Program-made: the position numbers and the translations under genes
Shown: piece by piece, positions 1 through 6,135 of the stretch
Numbering within the stretch: the stretch's first letter is position 1
How the letters are laid out: each line of letters begins with the position of its first letter
The notes under the pieces: generated by a model
Told to the model about the DNA's origin: nothing
Databases searched by the model: none
The model's input: only the letters and a program-made list of their open reading frames with translations
IMG/VR virus record: IMGVR_UViG_3300047202_000066
Coordinates: 1 to 49,205 of that record
DNA from: a virus
Strand: one strand, 5' to 3'
DNA: 49,205 bases

Positions 1-168
1 CTGAATAGTGCAAGACCGTGCATTCTGAATAGTGCAAGACCATGCATCCTGAATAGTGCAAGACCGTGCATCCTGAATAGTGCAAGACCGTGCATTCTGA
101 ATAGTGCAAGACCCTGCATCCTGAATAGTGCAATACCATGCATCCTGAATAGTGCAAGACCCTGCATC
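1..168. repeat. 24-bp tandem repeats at left end
   Basis: Seven copies of a 24-bp unit (ctgaatagtgcaagaccgtg plus catt or catc) start at 1, 25, 49, 73, 97, 121 and 145. Copies differ mainly at unit positions 14 and 18 and at the last base. Because 24 is a multiple of 3, the repeats are coding (8 residues per unit on the minus strand) and are not separated by spacers. Confidence 0.95.
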
Positions 169-525
169 TATTATCGTCGCATAACCAGCATTCTGAATAA
201 TTATTTCACCTGATAAAATATATTCTCCAACAGGCAAATAATCTTTATTCTCAGTGATAATAATTCGTTTCAAAATAGCAATTAATTTCCGCTGCCATTT
301 TTCTTTTAGATTATCAGTTATCCAGTCAAATTGAGAATCATCGACTGTTAATTTATAAGTCGAAATATTATTAATTTTTTCAGGGATAAATTCAATACGC
401 ACCCAATTTCGGACGGTATCGTCTTTTAATTTCCCAAAACTTATTAAAAGTTCGTGACTTGTTTCGGAAGGGATGCAAATTACATCACCGTTTTTCATTC
501 CGATAGCTGATAAAAAGTTACACAT
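1..525 (-). CDS. Octapeptide-repeat protein, N-terminal part (runs off window start)
   Basis: The ATG at 525 opens 175 codons that reach base 1 without a stop. Residues 1-115 form a unique domain beginning MCNFLSAIGMKNGDV, a start seen in a family of phage and bacterial hypothetical proteins. From about residue 118 it consists of 8-residue repeats of the type DAGSCTIQ or NARSCTIQ, encoded by 24-bp tandem repeats. The frame resumes at 49205 and ends at 49036 if one base is restored at the junction. The regular repeat suggests a solenoid or beta-helix-like tail; function unknown. The gene follows a 42-residue zinc-ribbon gene by 4 bases. Confidence 0.75.
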   Translation of the reverse strand, partial: MCNFLSAIGMKNGDVICIPSETSHELLISFGKLKDDTVRNWVRIEFIPEKINNISTYKLTVDDSQFDWITDNLKEKWQRKLIAILKRIIITENKDYLPVGEYILSGEIIIQNAGYATIIDAGSCTIQDAWYCTIQDAGSCTIQNARSCTIQDARSCTIQDAWSCTIQNARSCTIQ

Positions 526-529
526 ATTT

Positions 530-658
530 TCAGTATTTTAGAATTTGTCCGCAGTCAGGACATTCCTGACCTGATTCGTATCTCGCAAAATCATATCCAC
601 ACGTGCAGGTATGGAAATTTGCAGGATTTGAATCTATTTTATCATACCATTCGGCCAT
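530..658 (-). CDS. 42-residue CxC...CxxC zinc-ribbon protein
   Basis: Small protein beginning MAEWYDKID with CTCGYDF and CPDCGQ motifs (four Cys), typical of a rubredoxin- or zinc-ribbon-like knuckle. The ATG at 658 is preferred over an in-frame ATG at 715, because the latter lies inside the upstream pentapeptide gene; the chosen start lies 2 bases after that gene's stop. Probably co-transcribed with both neighbours. Metal binding is inferred from cysteine spacing only. Confidence 0.7.
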   Translation of the reverse strand: MAEWYDKIDSNPANFHTCTCGYDFARYESGQECPDCGQILKY

Positions 659-660
659 TA

Positions 661-1383
661 TTATAAATTTTGTGCCTCTTGTTTGGTTAAGAAAAAATGA
701 ATTCCCGAAGTGCAATCTAAACGAATGTCATCATCATATTTATCAGGATATATACGTTCACCAACTTTATAGATCAATTCATAATCAATATTCCAGTTTT
801 TTGTTTCTTGAATATTATTATCATTTTGGTCGAATATTTCCAAAACATCTGCAAATTCAGCCCGACATTTACGATTTTTTAAATTTGCCGTTCGTTTTGC
901 TTCTATTGGTATTGCTAATTTTATCAAAGTATTCCTTAATCCTTGCTTCCAAACAATTAAATATCCTTCAGGAATTTGGAAATCTGGCAAATCAGCTCCC
1001 CGCAAATCAACTCCCCGCAAATCAGTTCCCCGCAAATTAGCTCCCTGCAAAAAAACTCCCTGCAAATCAGCTCCCCGCAAATAAGCTCCCTGCAAAAAAG
1101 CTCTCTCCAAATCAACTCCCTGCAAATCAGCTCCCTGCAAATCAGCTCCCTGCAAAAAAACTCCCTGCAAATAAGCTCCCTGCAAATAAGCTCCCTGCAA
1201 ATAAGCTCCCCGCAAATCAGCTCCCCGCAAATTAGCTCCCTGCAAAAAAACTCCCCGCAAATCAGCTCCCCGCAAATCAACTCCCTGCAAATCAGCTCCC
1301 TGCAAATCAGCTCTTTTGTCACCTTTATTATTTAACCATTTTTTATGGTCATCCAAGATTTTTTGTAATTCTTTTGCTTCCAT
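661..1383 (-). CDS. Pentapeptide-repeat protein with DUF5758-like C-terminus
   Basis: 240 residues. Residues 1-22 form a short helical leader; about 23-135 are uninterrupted A(D/N)LQG or A(D/Y)LRG pentapeptides, the right-handed quadrilateral beta-helix fold, encoded by 15-bp DNA repeats (about 970-1320). Residues about 136-240 resemble the DUF5758 domain often attached to phage pentapeptide repeats, ending in CTSGIHFFLTKQEA. Family members may act as DNA mimics or scaffolds; no specific role can be read here. The periodic DNA also leaves two spurious open frames (957-1322 minus, 976-1335 plus). Confidence 0.85.
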   Translation of the reverse strand: MEAKELQKILDDHKKWLNNKGDKRADLQGADLQGVDLRGADLRGVFLQGANLRGADLRGAYLQGAYLQGAYLQGVFLQGADLQGADLQGVDLERAFLQGAYLRGADLQGVFLQGANLRGTDLRGVDLRGADLPDFQIPEGYLIVWKQGLRNTLIKLAIPIEAKRTANLKNRKCRAEFADVLEIFDQNDNNIQETKNWNIDYELIYKVGERIYPDKYDDDIRLDCTSGIHFFLTKQEAQNL

Positions 1384-1386
1384 AAT

Positions 1387-1542
1387 TTATTTTTTAGTTC
1401 GCCGGACTTTCATACGGGCGTGAATTTCGTGTTCGTGCTTATATCTGTTAGCTTCATATTTCGCCTCTTGAATGTTTTCAGCTTCAAAAATATATTCGAG
1501 AATCTGATTAGAGGTTTTATATGTTGCTGTATAGGATTTCAT
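1387..1542 (-). CDS. 51-residue protein, stand-alone copy of HNH-tail module
   Basis: Starts MKSYTATYKT and ends RRTKK. Almost its whole length aligns with the last 45 residues of the HNH-like protein at 3211-3660: EAENIQEAKYEANRYKH here against HCENLQTVKYEANEYKH there, with the same basic tail. It starts directly after the stop of the 85-residue gene upstream and ends 3 bases before the pentapeptide-repeat gene. Function unknown; the module may be a nucleic-acid or partner-binding tail. Confidence 0.75.
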   Translation of the reverse strand: MKSYTATYKTSNQILEYIFEAENIQEAKYEANRYKHEHEIHARMKVRRTKK

Positions 1543-1800
1543 TTAATCAATTATTTTGCTTATATCATTCAAACATTCATCGGTAATTCCGTCCAATAAT
1601 TCTCCACTTCTACCGTATTTTTTTCGTAATCTTAAATTCACATTCATATAATCATCTCGCCTATCTTCATTATATTCAATAAATCCTTGAATGAGTTTAT
1701 GATTCCAAAGCGTTGATTTAGTGCCGTCATTCCCATATATCCACCATAATTTATTTAAAGATTTACGTTGTTTTCCGGTTAATTCTATTTTTTTACTCAT
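1543..1800 (-). CDS. Hypothetical protein, 85 aa
   Basis: Basic protein beginning MSKKIELTGKQRKSLNKLWW and rich in K/R and W. It overlaps the 3' end of the preceding 51-residue gene by 8 bases (ATGAGTAA), a translational-coupling arrangement, and its stop abuts the ATG of the next gene. No recognisable domain. Placement in a chain of small early genes suggests a host-takeover or accessory role, which is inference only. Confidence 0.7.
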   Translation of the reverse strand: MSKKIELTGKQRKSLNKLWWIYGNDGTKSTLWNHKLIQGFIEYNEDRRDDYMNVNLRLRKKYGRSGELLDGITDECLNDISKIID

Positions 1801-1948
1801 ATTTATATAAAATTACATCACCGTCATTATCTAATAATACCTCTTCCCATTGTCCAATTAAACGGAATTTATCAAGTATTTGATTTGTTTGACTTTCATC
1901 AAATGTTTCAAGGCATTTCATTATATCACCATCAATTACTTTTTTCAT
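1793..1948 (-). CDS. Hypothetical acidic protein, 51 aa
   Basis: Reads MKKVIDGDIMKCLETFDE through to DVILYKYE. A coding role is supported by the 8-base overlap with the next start (ATGAGTAA) and by its position after one of three repeated hairpin spacers. Its acidic composition contrasts with the basic product downstream. No family recognised. Confidence 0.6.
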   Translation of the reverse strand: MKKVIDGDIMKCLETFDESQTNQILDKFRLIGQWEEVLLDNDGDVILYKYE

Positions 1949-1952
1949 TTTG

Positions 1953-1980
1953 TTTAGATTAAGATCCCTCGCGGGGTTTC
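1953..1980 (+). repeat. Repeated intergenic hairpin, copy 1
   Basis: Sequence tttagattaagatccctc followed by gcggggtttc. This is the first of three near-identical hairpin spacers (others at 2150-2177 and 2436-2463), each just upstream of a small minus-strand gene. The T in ATCCC pairs with G as a wobble only when the plus strand is RNA. On the minus strand it would be a C-A mismatch. Confidence 0.7.
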
Positions 1981-1991
1981 GGCCTCGTCAA

Positions 1992-2126
1992 TTAACTGTT
2001 AATCACGAAATCAAAACGTAAATCTATAAGTACCAGATTATCTGAGGAATGTAAATGTGATCTCCATAAATTAATCCACGGTAAATCGCTAATTGATGTA
2101 CTTTTTTTTTCAGTAGTTGTTTTCAT
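1992..2126 (-). CDS. Hypothetical protein, 44 aa
   Basis: Small ORF beginning MKTTTEKKSTSISDLPWINL. The start is preceded by the repeated leader (hairpin, then a ttattaactaaaaaact-like spacer) shared with neighbouring small genes, which supports it as a real gene. It has no recognisable domain. It lies between hairpin copies 1 and 2. Confidence 0.45.
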   Translation of the reverse strand: MKTTTEKKSTSISDLPWINLWRSHLHSSDNLVLIDLRFDFVINS

Positions 2127-2149
2127 TTTATTAGTTTTTTAGTTAATAA

Positions 2150-2177
2150 TTTAGATTAAGACCCCGTGCGGGGTTTC
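2150..2177 (+). repeat. Repeated intergenic hairpin, copy 2
   Basis: tttagattaagaccccgtgc followed by ggggtttc: perfect ACCCC/GGGGT stem with a 4-base loop. It sits 24 bases upstream of the 44-residue gene. Reads as a weak terminator or processing hairpin. Confidence 0.75.
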
Positions 2178-2192
2178 GGCCTCATCAGTTAA

Positions 2193-2405
2193 TCAATTTA
2201 ATTCACCTTTATATTCGTGCGTTCCTTCTGTCGTGCGAGTAGCTAAATATTTCCAGCCTGTTTGAGATGCACGAACATAATAAAGATGTCCTTTTGTTTC
2301 ATTGAGACGATTTATTTTGTAATTACCAGCTCCCTGATAACCTTCTACTGTAAACCAGTCTTCACTTCTTTCGTGAAATTTAATTTTAATTGTCCAGGTT
2401 TCCAT
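2193..2405 (-). CDS. Hypothetical protein, 70 aa
   Basis: Begins METWTIKIKFHERSEDWF and ends EYKGELN; likely a small beta-rich fold judging by alternating hydrophobic residues. It is preceded by hairpin copy 3 plus the ttattaacttaaaaac leader and followed by copy 2. Function not recognised. Confidence 0.65.
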   Translation of the reverse strand: METWTIKIKFHERSEDWFTVEGYQGAGNYKINRLNETKGHLYYVRASQTGWKYLATRTTEGTHEYKGELN

Positions 2406-2435
2406 GATTTTTAGTTTTTAAGTTAATAATTAGGG

Positions 2436-2463
2436 TTTAGATTAAGACCCCTTGCGGGGTTTC
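2436..2463 (+). repeat. Repeated intergenic hairpin, copy 3
   Basis: tttagattaagaccccttgc followed by ggggtttc: same stem as copies 1 and 2 with a changed loop. It is separated from the ATG at 2405 by a 30-base AT-rich leader that is also found, with a different hairpin, before the gene at 2725. Confidence 0.75.
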
Positions 2464-2521
2464 GCTGTTCTCAGCTCTTCGGTTAACCGTTACAAGTACA
2501 AGGATAGTGTAATTTATAAAA

Positions 2522-2725
2522 TTAAATAAAAGTTGCTCTTAATTTTCCTGTTTCCGTGAAATAAAGACCCCAAAGGCCTCCGTTTTCATAACAGGATATG
2601 ATACTCTTTGCATATCTTTTTGAACAGTATCTTGATAGTTCATCGATTGATAATTTGATAAATTTTACAACCTGTTCTGATTTCTTTGATGAACAAACAG
2701 CATAGATTTCGATTTGTGTTTCCAT
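2522..2725 (-). CDS. Hypothetical protein, 67 aa
   Basis: Begins METQIEIYAVCSSKKSEQVV and ends TGKLRATFI. Mixed alpha/beta composition with three Cys. Its leader repeats the cctaattattaac element of the genes next to it. No domain recognised; part of the small accessory gene series. Confidence 0.6.
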   Translation of the reverse strand: METQIEIYAVCSSKKSEQVVKFIKLSIDELSRYCSKRYAKSIISCYENGGLWGLYFTETGKLRATFI

Positions 2726-2806
2726 TGTTTTGATTTTTAAGTTGTTAATAATTAGGATTTGAAGGTTTGTGGCTGCAAAGGTGTCGATCCTTTCAGGGCT
2801 ATCATC

Positions 2807-2824
2807 CTGAGTCGCCGGACTCAG
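2807..2824. other. Perfect 7-bp hairpin in spacer
   Basis: ctgagtc-gccg-gactcag is a perfect 7-bp stem with a GC-rich tetraloop between the genes at 2522-2725 and 2835-2981. It takes the place that the repeated ACCCC hairpin occupies in the preceding spacers. No clear U-tract follows on the minus strand, so termination is uncertain. Confidence 0.5.
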
Positions 2825-2834
2825 CCGTGTTAAT

Positions 2835-2981
2835 TTATAAAATGATTACAGAATAAATGACCATTGCTATAATAGCCAGAGTGATAAGAGCATGGGTAAT
2901 TGTTAAGGCTACTTCTTTTACATTGTGTATGTAGGGGGTCTTGCTGAATGTCAGAGCTTCATTGATTGTCATTGTTTTCAT
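2835..2981 (-). CDS. Small single-TM protein, 48 aa
   Basis: Begins MKTMTINEALTF; the C-terminal half (VALTITHALITLAIIAMVIY) is one strongly hydrophobic helix ending a few residues before the C-terminus, so this is an inner-membrane miniprotein. An in-frame ATG at 3029 would add 16 unlikely residues; the ATG at 2981 fits the neighbours better. About 180 AT-rich bases without a gene (3030-3210) lie upstream. They hold only a weak -7-like TATCTTTA box near 3018. Confidence 0.55.
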   Translation of the reverse strand: MKTMTINEALTFSKTPYIHNVKEVALTITHALITLAIIAMVIYSVIIL

Positions 2982-3210
2982 TGTTTTCAGTATTAAGGTT
3001 TGTTGTTGTTTGATGAAGTAAAGATACAACGGATTTCTGGAATGTGGTTACTTTTTAGGCTAAAAAATAATGATTCTAAATAAGGTAAGTCATTGAGTAT
3101 TAATAAGTAATATTTATAATTAGTATAAATTAGTTTTATATATACTTGGGTTGTATATAGACGATATAAAAAGTGTTAATTTTAGCATAAAATTTCATTT
3201 ATAAGAAATA

Positions 3211-3660
3211 TCATTCATCTGTTCTTTTAATTTTTATCAGACCTCTTATATCGTTTTGGTGTTTATATTCATTTGCTTCATATTTGACTGTCTGCAAATT
3301 TTCACAATGAAAGTAAACTTCATATATTTTAATTGATGAAATAAATGTAACTAAATAATGTTTTGTTATTGATGGAAATTCATTAATAGATATTTTTATA
3401 AATTCATAAAATTCTAAATATTTTTCTTTGGTATCCAGTAAAATACCATTTTTTGTTTTATACATCATACTTTTTTTATCATATCTTGTAAGTCTATGTA
3501 TCTTATAATGTTCATCTGGTGTTAACATTATCACATCAGTCCAATGTTCTGGTTTATAACTCCAATGATGCTTAATACAACCACGTTTGGGTATTATATT
3601 TAATGTAGCTTTATGTGCATCATATTTTTCAGGTGCTGTAAATTTTTCAGTTTGTCTCAT
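3211..3660 (-). CDS. HNH-like phage protein with accessory tail module
   Basis: 149 residues. Residues about 25-60 carry PKRGCIKHHWSY, then D-V-I-L-T and a later H-YKIH, the C..HH...H arrangement of degenerate HNH-type nucleases common in phages. Residues about 105-149 are a module also found as the separate 51-residue protein at 1387-1542. The ATG at 3660 is 18 bases after the U-rich end of structured leader L1 (3678-3788), the same position seen for the HNH gene at 43884. A homing or DNA-nicking role is inferred. Confidence 0.6.
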   Translation of the reverse strand: MRQTEKFTAPEKYDAHKATLNIIPKRGCIKHHWSYKPEHWTDVIMLTPDEHYKIHRLTRYDKKSMMYKTKNGILLDTKEKYLEFYEFIKISINEFPSITKHYLVTFISSIKIYEVYFHCENLQTVKYEANEYKHQNDIRGLIKIKRTDE

Positions 3661-3677
3661 AAATATTGAATTAAAAA

Positions 3678-3788
3678 ATCAGGATGGCTTAGTTCAACAA
3701 ATGAAGTTGAAGTCTGGGCGTTACCGCTTGCAGCATCCTGATTAATTCTTATAATTTTTTGAGTGTTTCATCTATTAAACTAAGCCGA
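3678..3788 (-). ncRNA. Structured leader RNA L1 (GNRA hairpin, long-range helix, terminator)
   Basis: Order on the RNA: strand a (3786-3767), 24-nt spacer, P1 5' strand (3742-3734), P2 hairpin (3733-3714) with GCG-GUAA-CGC tip and CUG/CAG base, strand a' (3705-3686), P1 3' strand (3686-3678), then UUUUUU. Strands a and a' can form 20 contiguous pairs, three of them G-U. a' can instead fold locally (UUCAAC/GUUGAA). P1 plus U6 looks like an intrinsic terminator. The same layout recurs at 44194-44302 and 43749-43857. Confidence 0.75.
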
Positions 3789-3790
3789 AA

Positions 3791-3798
3791 CAAAGGTA
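3791..3798 (-). promoter_or_regulatory. Promoter -7 box for leader L1
   Basis: Minus strand TACCTTTG fits the Bacteroidota TAnnTTTG -7 element, followed by TTTCGG. Transcription would start at about 3786, exactly at strand a of leader L1. The -33 box is weak. The TTACCTTTGTTTCG core is shared with the promoter of leader L3. Confidence 0.65.
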
Positions 3799-3856
3799 AG
3801 ATAAAAAGCGATACAAATAATAAAAAATGATAATTATTATTGTATAAAAAAGGTTT

Positions 3857-3874
3857 AATTTCGACGTATTTTTT
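3857..3874. repeat. 18-bp direct repeat, left copy
   Basis: aatttcgacgtatttttt recurs exactly at 4648-4665. The two copies flank the methyltransferase gene and a GH16-like remnant, as expected if that segment entered by recombination or insertion at this site. Confidence 0.7.
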
Positions 3875-4472
3875 AACTATTTTTTTCAAAAACCCAATAA
3901 TGGCATTTAGAAAACCCCCAACCATCATCTCCTAAATCTGAAATTTTACCAGATTTTATTAAATTTACATCAAATTTTTTAAAAATATCACCATAGGGAC
4001 GTAACCAAACTCCTTCTCTGTAAAGAAAATTCTTATATCTTTTACCTTGTTCTTCAGGTGCAAAATATTCAATTAATAAAATATATCTATTTGATACTCT
4101 GTAAATTTCTTTTAATGCAGTTTGAAGTTTTTTTGTGGGAATATGAATCAAAACACCAGCCGTAAATACCAAATCAAAAATACAATCTACAAAAGGAATA
4201 TTATAAATACTACCTTTAATTATATCTATTTTATCAAACGCTTGATCTATTGAGTATTTATTTATTTCGACACCTCTTATTTCTGAAATTTTCGTTTCTT
4301 TTATAGCTCTGATATTATGTCCTCGATTGCAACCAACTTCCAAAATACTATTAAGTTGTAATCCGGATAATAATTTTTTAAAAATATCAATACGATCTTT
4401 ATAATTCACACCACAGCGATCGGTGTATTTATTTCCATAACTGCCAGCCCATTTTGATTCGTAGAAATCCAT
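3873..4472 (-). CDS. Class I SAM-dependent methyltransferase
   Basis: 199 residues. SAM-binding motif I is ILEVGCNRGHN (about residues 43-53), followed by the acidic GVEINKYS loop and the motif IV region FDLVFTAGVLIHI. The later ILLIEYFAPEE and GVWLRPYGDIF segments resemble methylases associated with pseudaminic acid or surface-sugar synthesis (TIGR03587-like). It is therefore more likely a small-molecule or glycan methyltransferase than a DNA methylase. It is flanked by 18-bp direct repeats and preceded by a broken GH16 gene, pointing to recent acquisition. Confidence 0.75.
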   Translation of the reverse strand: MDFYESKWAGSYGNKYTDRCGVNYKDRIDIFKKLLSGLQLNSILEVGCNRGHNIRAIKETKISEIRGVEINKYSIDQAFDKIDIIKGSIYNIPFVDCIFDLVFTAGVLIHIPTKKLQTALKEIYRVSNRYILLIEYFAPEEQGKRYKNFLYREGVWLRPYGDIFKKFDVNLIKSGKISDLGDDGWGFSKCHYWVFEKNS

Positions 4473-4473
4473 A

Positions 4474-4683
4474 TTATTTTGACAAAATTCGTAGATATGA
4501 AATGTTGAAAACCGCCGGTACTTCAGCGTATTTTTCCGCTCCGATGCCCATTTTCAACTGAAATTTTCCATCCCCTGGTAGATAGTCGGAATGAGTTTTG
4601 ACTAATAAATCATTCAAATACCAATTAATCTGATTCGGTAAAACTTCAATTTCGACGTATTTTTTGTTATTTAAAGCCGCATT
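4474..4683 (-). pseudogene. C-terminal fragment of a GH16-like protein
   Basis: A 69-codon open frame with no ATG, GTG or TTG near its 5' end, bounded upstream by TGA at 4684-4686. It reads like the C-terminal beta-strands of a GH16/LamG jelly roll: INWYLNDLLVKT matches in style MVRFSFDGYIFREV of the intact GH16 at 6275-7051, and VFNISYLRIL matches CLNIDWFKLY. The N-terminal catalytic part is missing. Its 5' end overlaps the endolysin stop and its stop (4474-4476) is 1 base before the methyltransferase ATG. Confidence 0.6.
4648..4665. repeat. 18-bp direct repeat, right copy
   Basis: Exact second copy of the repeat at 3857-3874, here inside the GH16-like fragment, where it encodes KKYVEI on the minus strand. 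In the left copy the same bases follow the methyltransferase stop codon. A duplication boundary of the inserted segment is the simplest reading. Confidence 0.7.
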
Positions 4684-5015
4684 TCAAAATGATTCGCGTC
4701 CCAATTCCAATCATAACCAGCTATATTATCTGGATTTAAGGACTTCCAATATTCCGCCAATGGCTTATAAGCCTCTTTATCGATCTGATATTTGCCGTCA
4801 ATAAAAAGATTAAGATCAATCGCTAATCTATCCTGATGCCGGCTTCGCTTTAATTTTGTTTTGCCCTCTTTCAGATATATAGCTTGCTGTTCATCGGTTC
4901 TCCATAGTTCACCACCAGTAAGTCGAAATTTTTTTCCATCTTCACGCTTATTTGTCCAAATAATTAATAAAGCAACATTAAATATGAAGATAGATTGTTT
5001 TTCCCGAAGTGTCAT
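4671..5015 (-). CDS. Endolysin, M15-family peptidase
   Basis: 114 residues, the compact size of phage M15 (VanY/Ply500-like) L-Ala-D-Glu or D,D-peptidases. The zinc-site pattern is visible: SRHQDRLAIDLNL gives His60 and Asp67, and WDANHFEM gives His109. It cleaves cell-wall peptide bridges at lysis. There is no signal peptide, so a holin or similar route is expected; TM-bearing candidates lie at 7053-7791. The long untranslated region upstream contains a compound hairpin and then a tmRNA. Confidence 0.85.
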   Translation of the reverse strand: MTLREKQSIFIFNVALLIIWTNKREDGKKFRLTGGELWRTDEQQAIYLKEGKTKLKRSRHQDRLAIDLNLFIDGKYQIDKEAYKPLAEYWKSLNPDNIAGYDWNWDANHFEMRL

Positions 5016-5033
5016 TTAATTTGAATTTAAAAG

Positions 5034-5123
5034 CTAACAACCGGCTGGCAGGAGCTATAATAAAATGCTTTTTTTACCCAGATAACTTAATATCCATAAA
5101 ACCTGCCAGCTTTACATTGTTAG
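5034..5123 (-). other. Compound inverted repeat between tmRNA and endolysin gene
   Basis: Outer arms ctaacaa (5034-5040) and ttgttag (5117-5123) enclose inner arms ggctggcagg (5043-5052) and cctgccagc (5102-5110), with a loop of about 49 nt containing a T-rich tract. On the minus strand it begins 8 bases after the tmRNA 3' end and stops 19 bases before the endolysin ATG. It could protect or process the tmRNA 3' end, or fold as the endolysin leader. Confidence 0.7.
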
Positions 5124-5130
5124 ATCGATG

Positions 5131-5425
5131 TGGACGTGCAGGGAATCGAACCCTGGTCTATAAATAATAATCTAATCACATTAACAGGCTTTTAGGGCTA
5201 ACTATTGACAATTAAAAAGCCTCCACCACCAAATTTTTGAATTTGGAAACTGCTATTTTCTGTTCCCAGGAATAGTTTCCCGGTTATTAAGCCGCTATAC
5301 GCTGCTCAATAACAGGATTTAAAGCAAATATGCCATTTATCCAAATTTCAGCAATTTTAAGGTAATATGCTGACTTTACCGCCTGAATGATTAACTAATC
5401 ATTTATATCTAAGCCGATCACGCCC
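5131..5425 (-). ncRNA. ssrA: tmRNA (ssrA), phage-encoded
   Basis: The ends form a tRNA-like domain: 5' GGGCGUG pairs with 3' CACGUCC including a third-position G-U pair, the alanine identity element. The T-arm is CAGGG-UUCGAUU-CCCUG. The P2 helix is formed by UAUAAAUGAUUAGUUAAUC and a matching 3' strand. GGUAA-AGUCAGCAUA-UUACC with a downstream UGCUGA makes pseudoknot 1. The tag frame from GGC at 5334 encodes GIFALNPVIEQRIAA and ends in tandem UAA (5284-5289). Two later hairpins (GGAAAC/GUUUCC and AGGCUUUU/AAAAGCCU) fit later pseudoknots. At 295 nt it is short, and CCA is not encoded. Confidence 0.9.
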
Positions 5426-5522
5426 ATAAATCAAAGAACATTATTTTTTTGGGTAAATATATCTTTCTCGAAATTTATATGATTTAGAATTCCTGAAAGT
5501 CTTTTTTATAAATTGATAGAAT

Positions 5523-5891
5523 TTATGCCACATTTTCTTTTTTTGATTTATTTAATAATCCTTCAATAACAATTTGTAAAAAATCCAGTAAACCATCATA
5601 AGCTATAAGTTCGTCCGGTGTGCCATCAATTAATGGTGTGTCAATTAATTGAGTGAGTAATTCAGCCGTTTTTTGTTTTGCCAATTCATAATCTTTTTGA
5701 ATGAGGATAGCAGAAATTATCTCATTAATAATCGGATGATATTGAATATTTATTTTATCCAATACTCTTTTATCCAATTGAGATACTCCAAGCGGTATAG
5801 CTAAATCAGTACCAAATTCGAGTAAACCGCTGAATGGTGTAAGTACATCGAGTAATTCATAAATTGCTTTTTCGTTTTCTTTTGTTAACAT
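5523..5891 (-). CDS. Hypothetical protein, 122 aa
   Basis: Mostly helical, acidic protein starting MLTKENEKAIYELLDVLTPF, with a hydrophobic segment ISAILIQKDYELA and a KSKKENVA tail. No TM helix is convincing. It lies between the terminal 68-residue gene and the tmRNA, in the lysis-side operon started by the promoter near 6205. Family not recognised. Confidence 0.65.
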   Translation of the reverse strand: MLTKENEKAIYELLDVLTPFSGLLEFGTDLAIPLGVSQLDKRVLDKINIQYHPIINEIISAILIQKDYELAKQKTAELLTQLIDTPLIDGTPDELIAYDGLLDFLQIVIEGLLNKSKKENVA

Positions 5892-5917
5892 GATTTTTAA
5901 TTTTTAGATTTTTAAAT

Positions 5918-6124
5918 TTAATCTGGAAAATAATTTCTGAAATCTTCAGGGACTTTGCCTTTATATTCACGTGAAGCACCATAAAAATATGCATAAAAAA
6001 TATCCCACCAATTTCCATAAGCAGGATTTATTTTACCATCAATTTGTGATGAAGGCATTTCACCATGTTTTTGTGTTGCATACCAAGCTGCTTCTTTTTC
6101 GATTTTGATTTGTTTTTTAGACAT
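5918..6124 (-). CDS. Hypothetical protein, 68 aa
   Basis: Begins MSKKQIKIEKEAAWYATQKH and is rich in aromatic residues (NWWDIFYAYFYGASREYKG). It is the first gene after the promoter at 6205-6236, separated from it by a hairpin with a U-tract that ends 11 bases before the ATG. Function unknown. Confidence 0.65.
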   Translation of the reverse strand: MSKKQIKIEKEAAWYATQKHGEMPSSQIDGKINPAYGNWWDIFYAYFYGASREYKGKVPEDFRNYFPD

Positions 6125-6135
6125 AATTTTTATTT

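Noticed and set aside
1-168. CRISPR-like repeat array
   Set aside because: Units are contiguous 24-mers without spacers and keep a coding frame; there are no cas genes next to them.
957-1335. Open frames on both strands over the pentapeptide repeat
   Set aside because: They are shadows of the 15-bp periodicity; their products are low-complexity (ELICR, QISSP) without starts or context.
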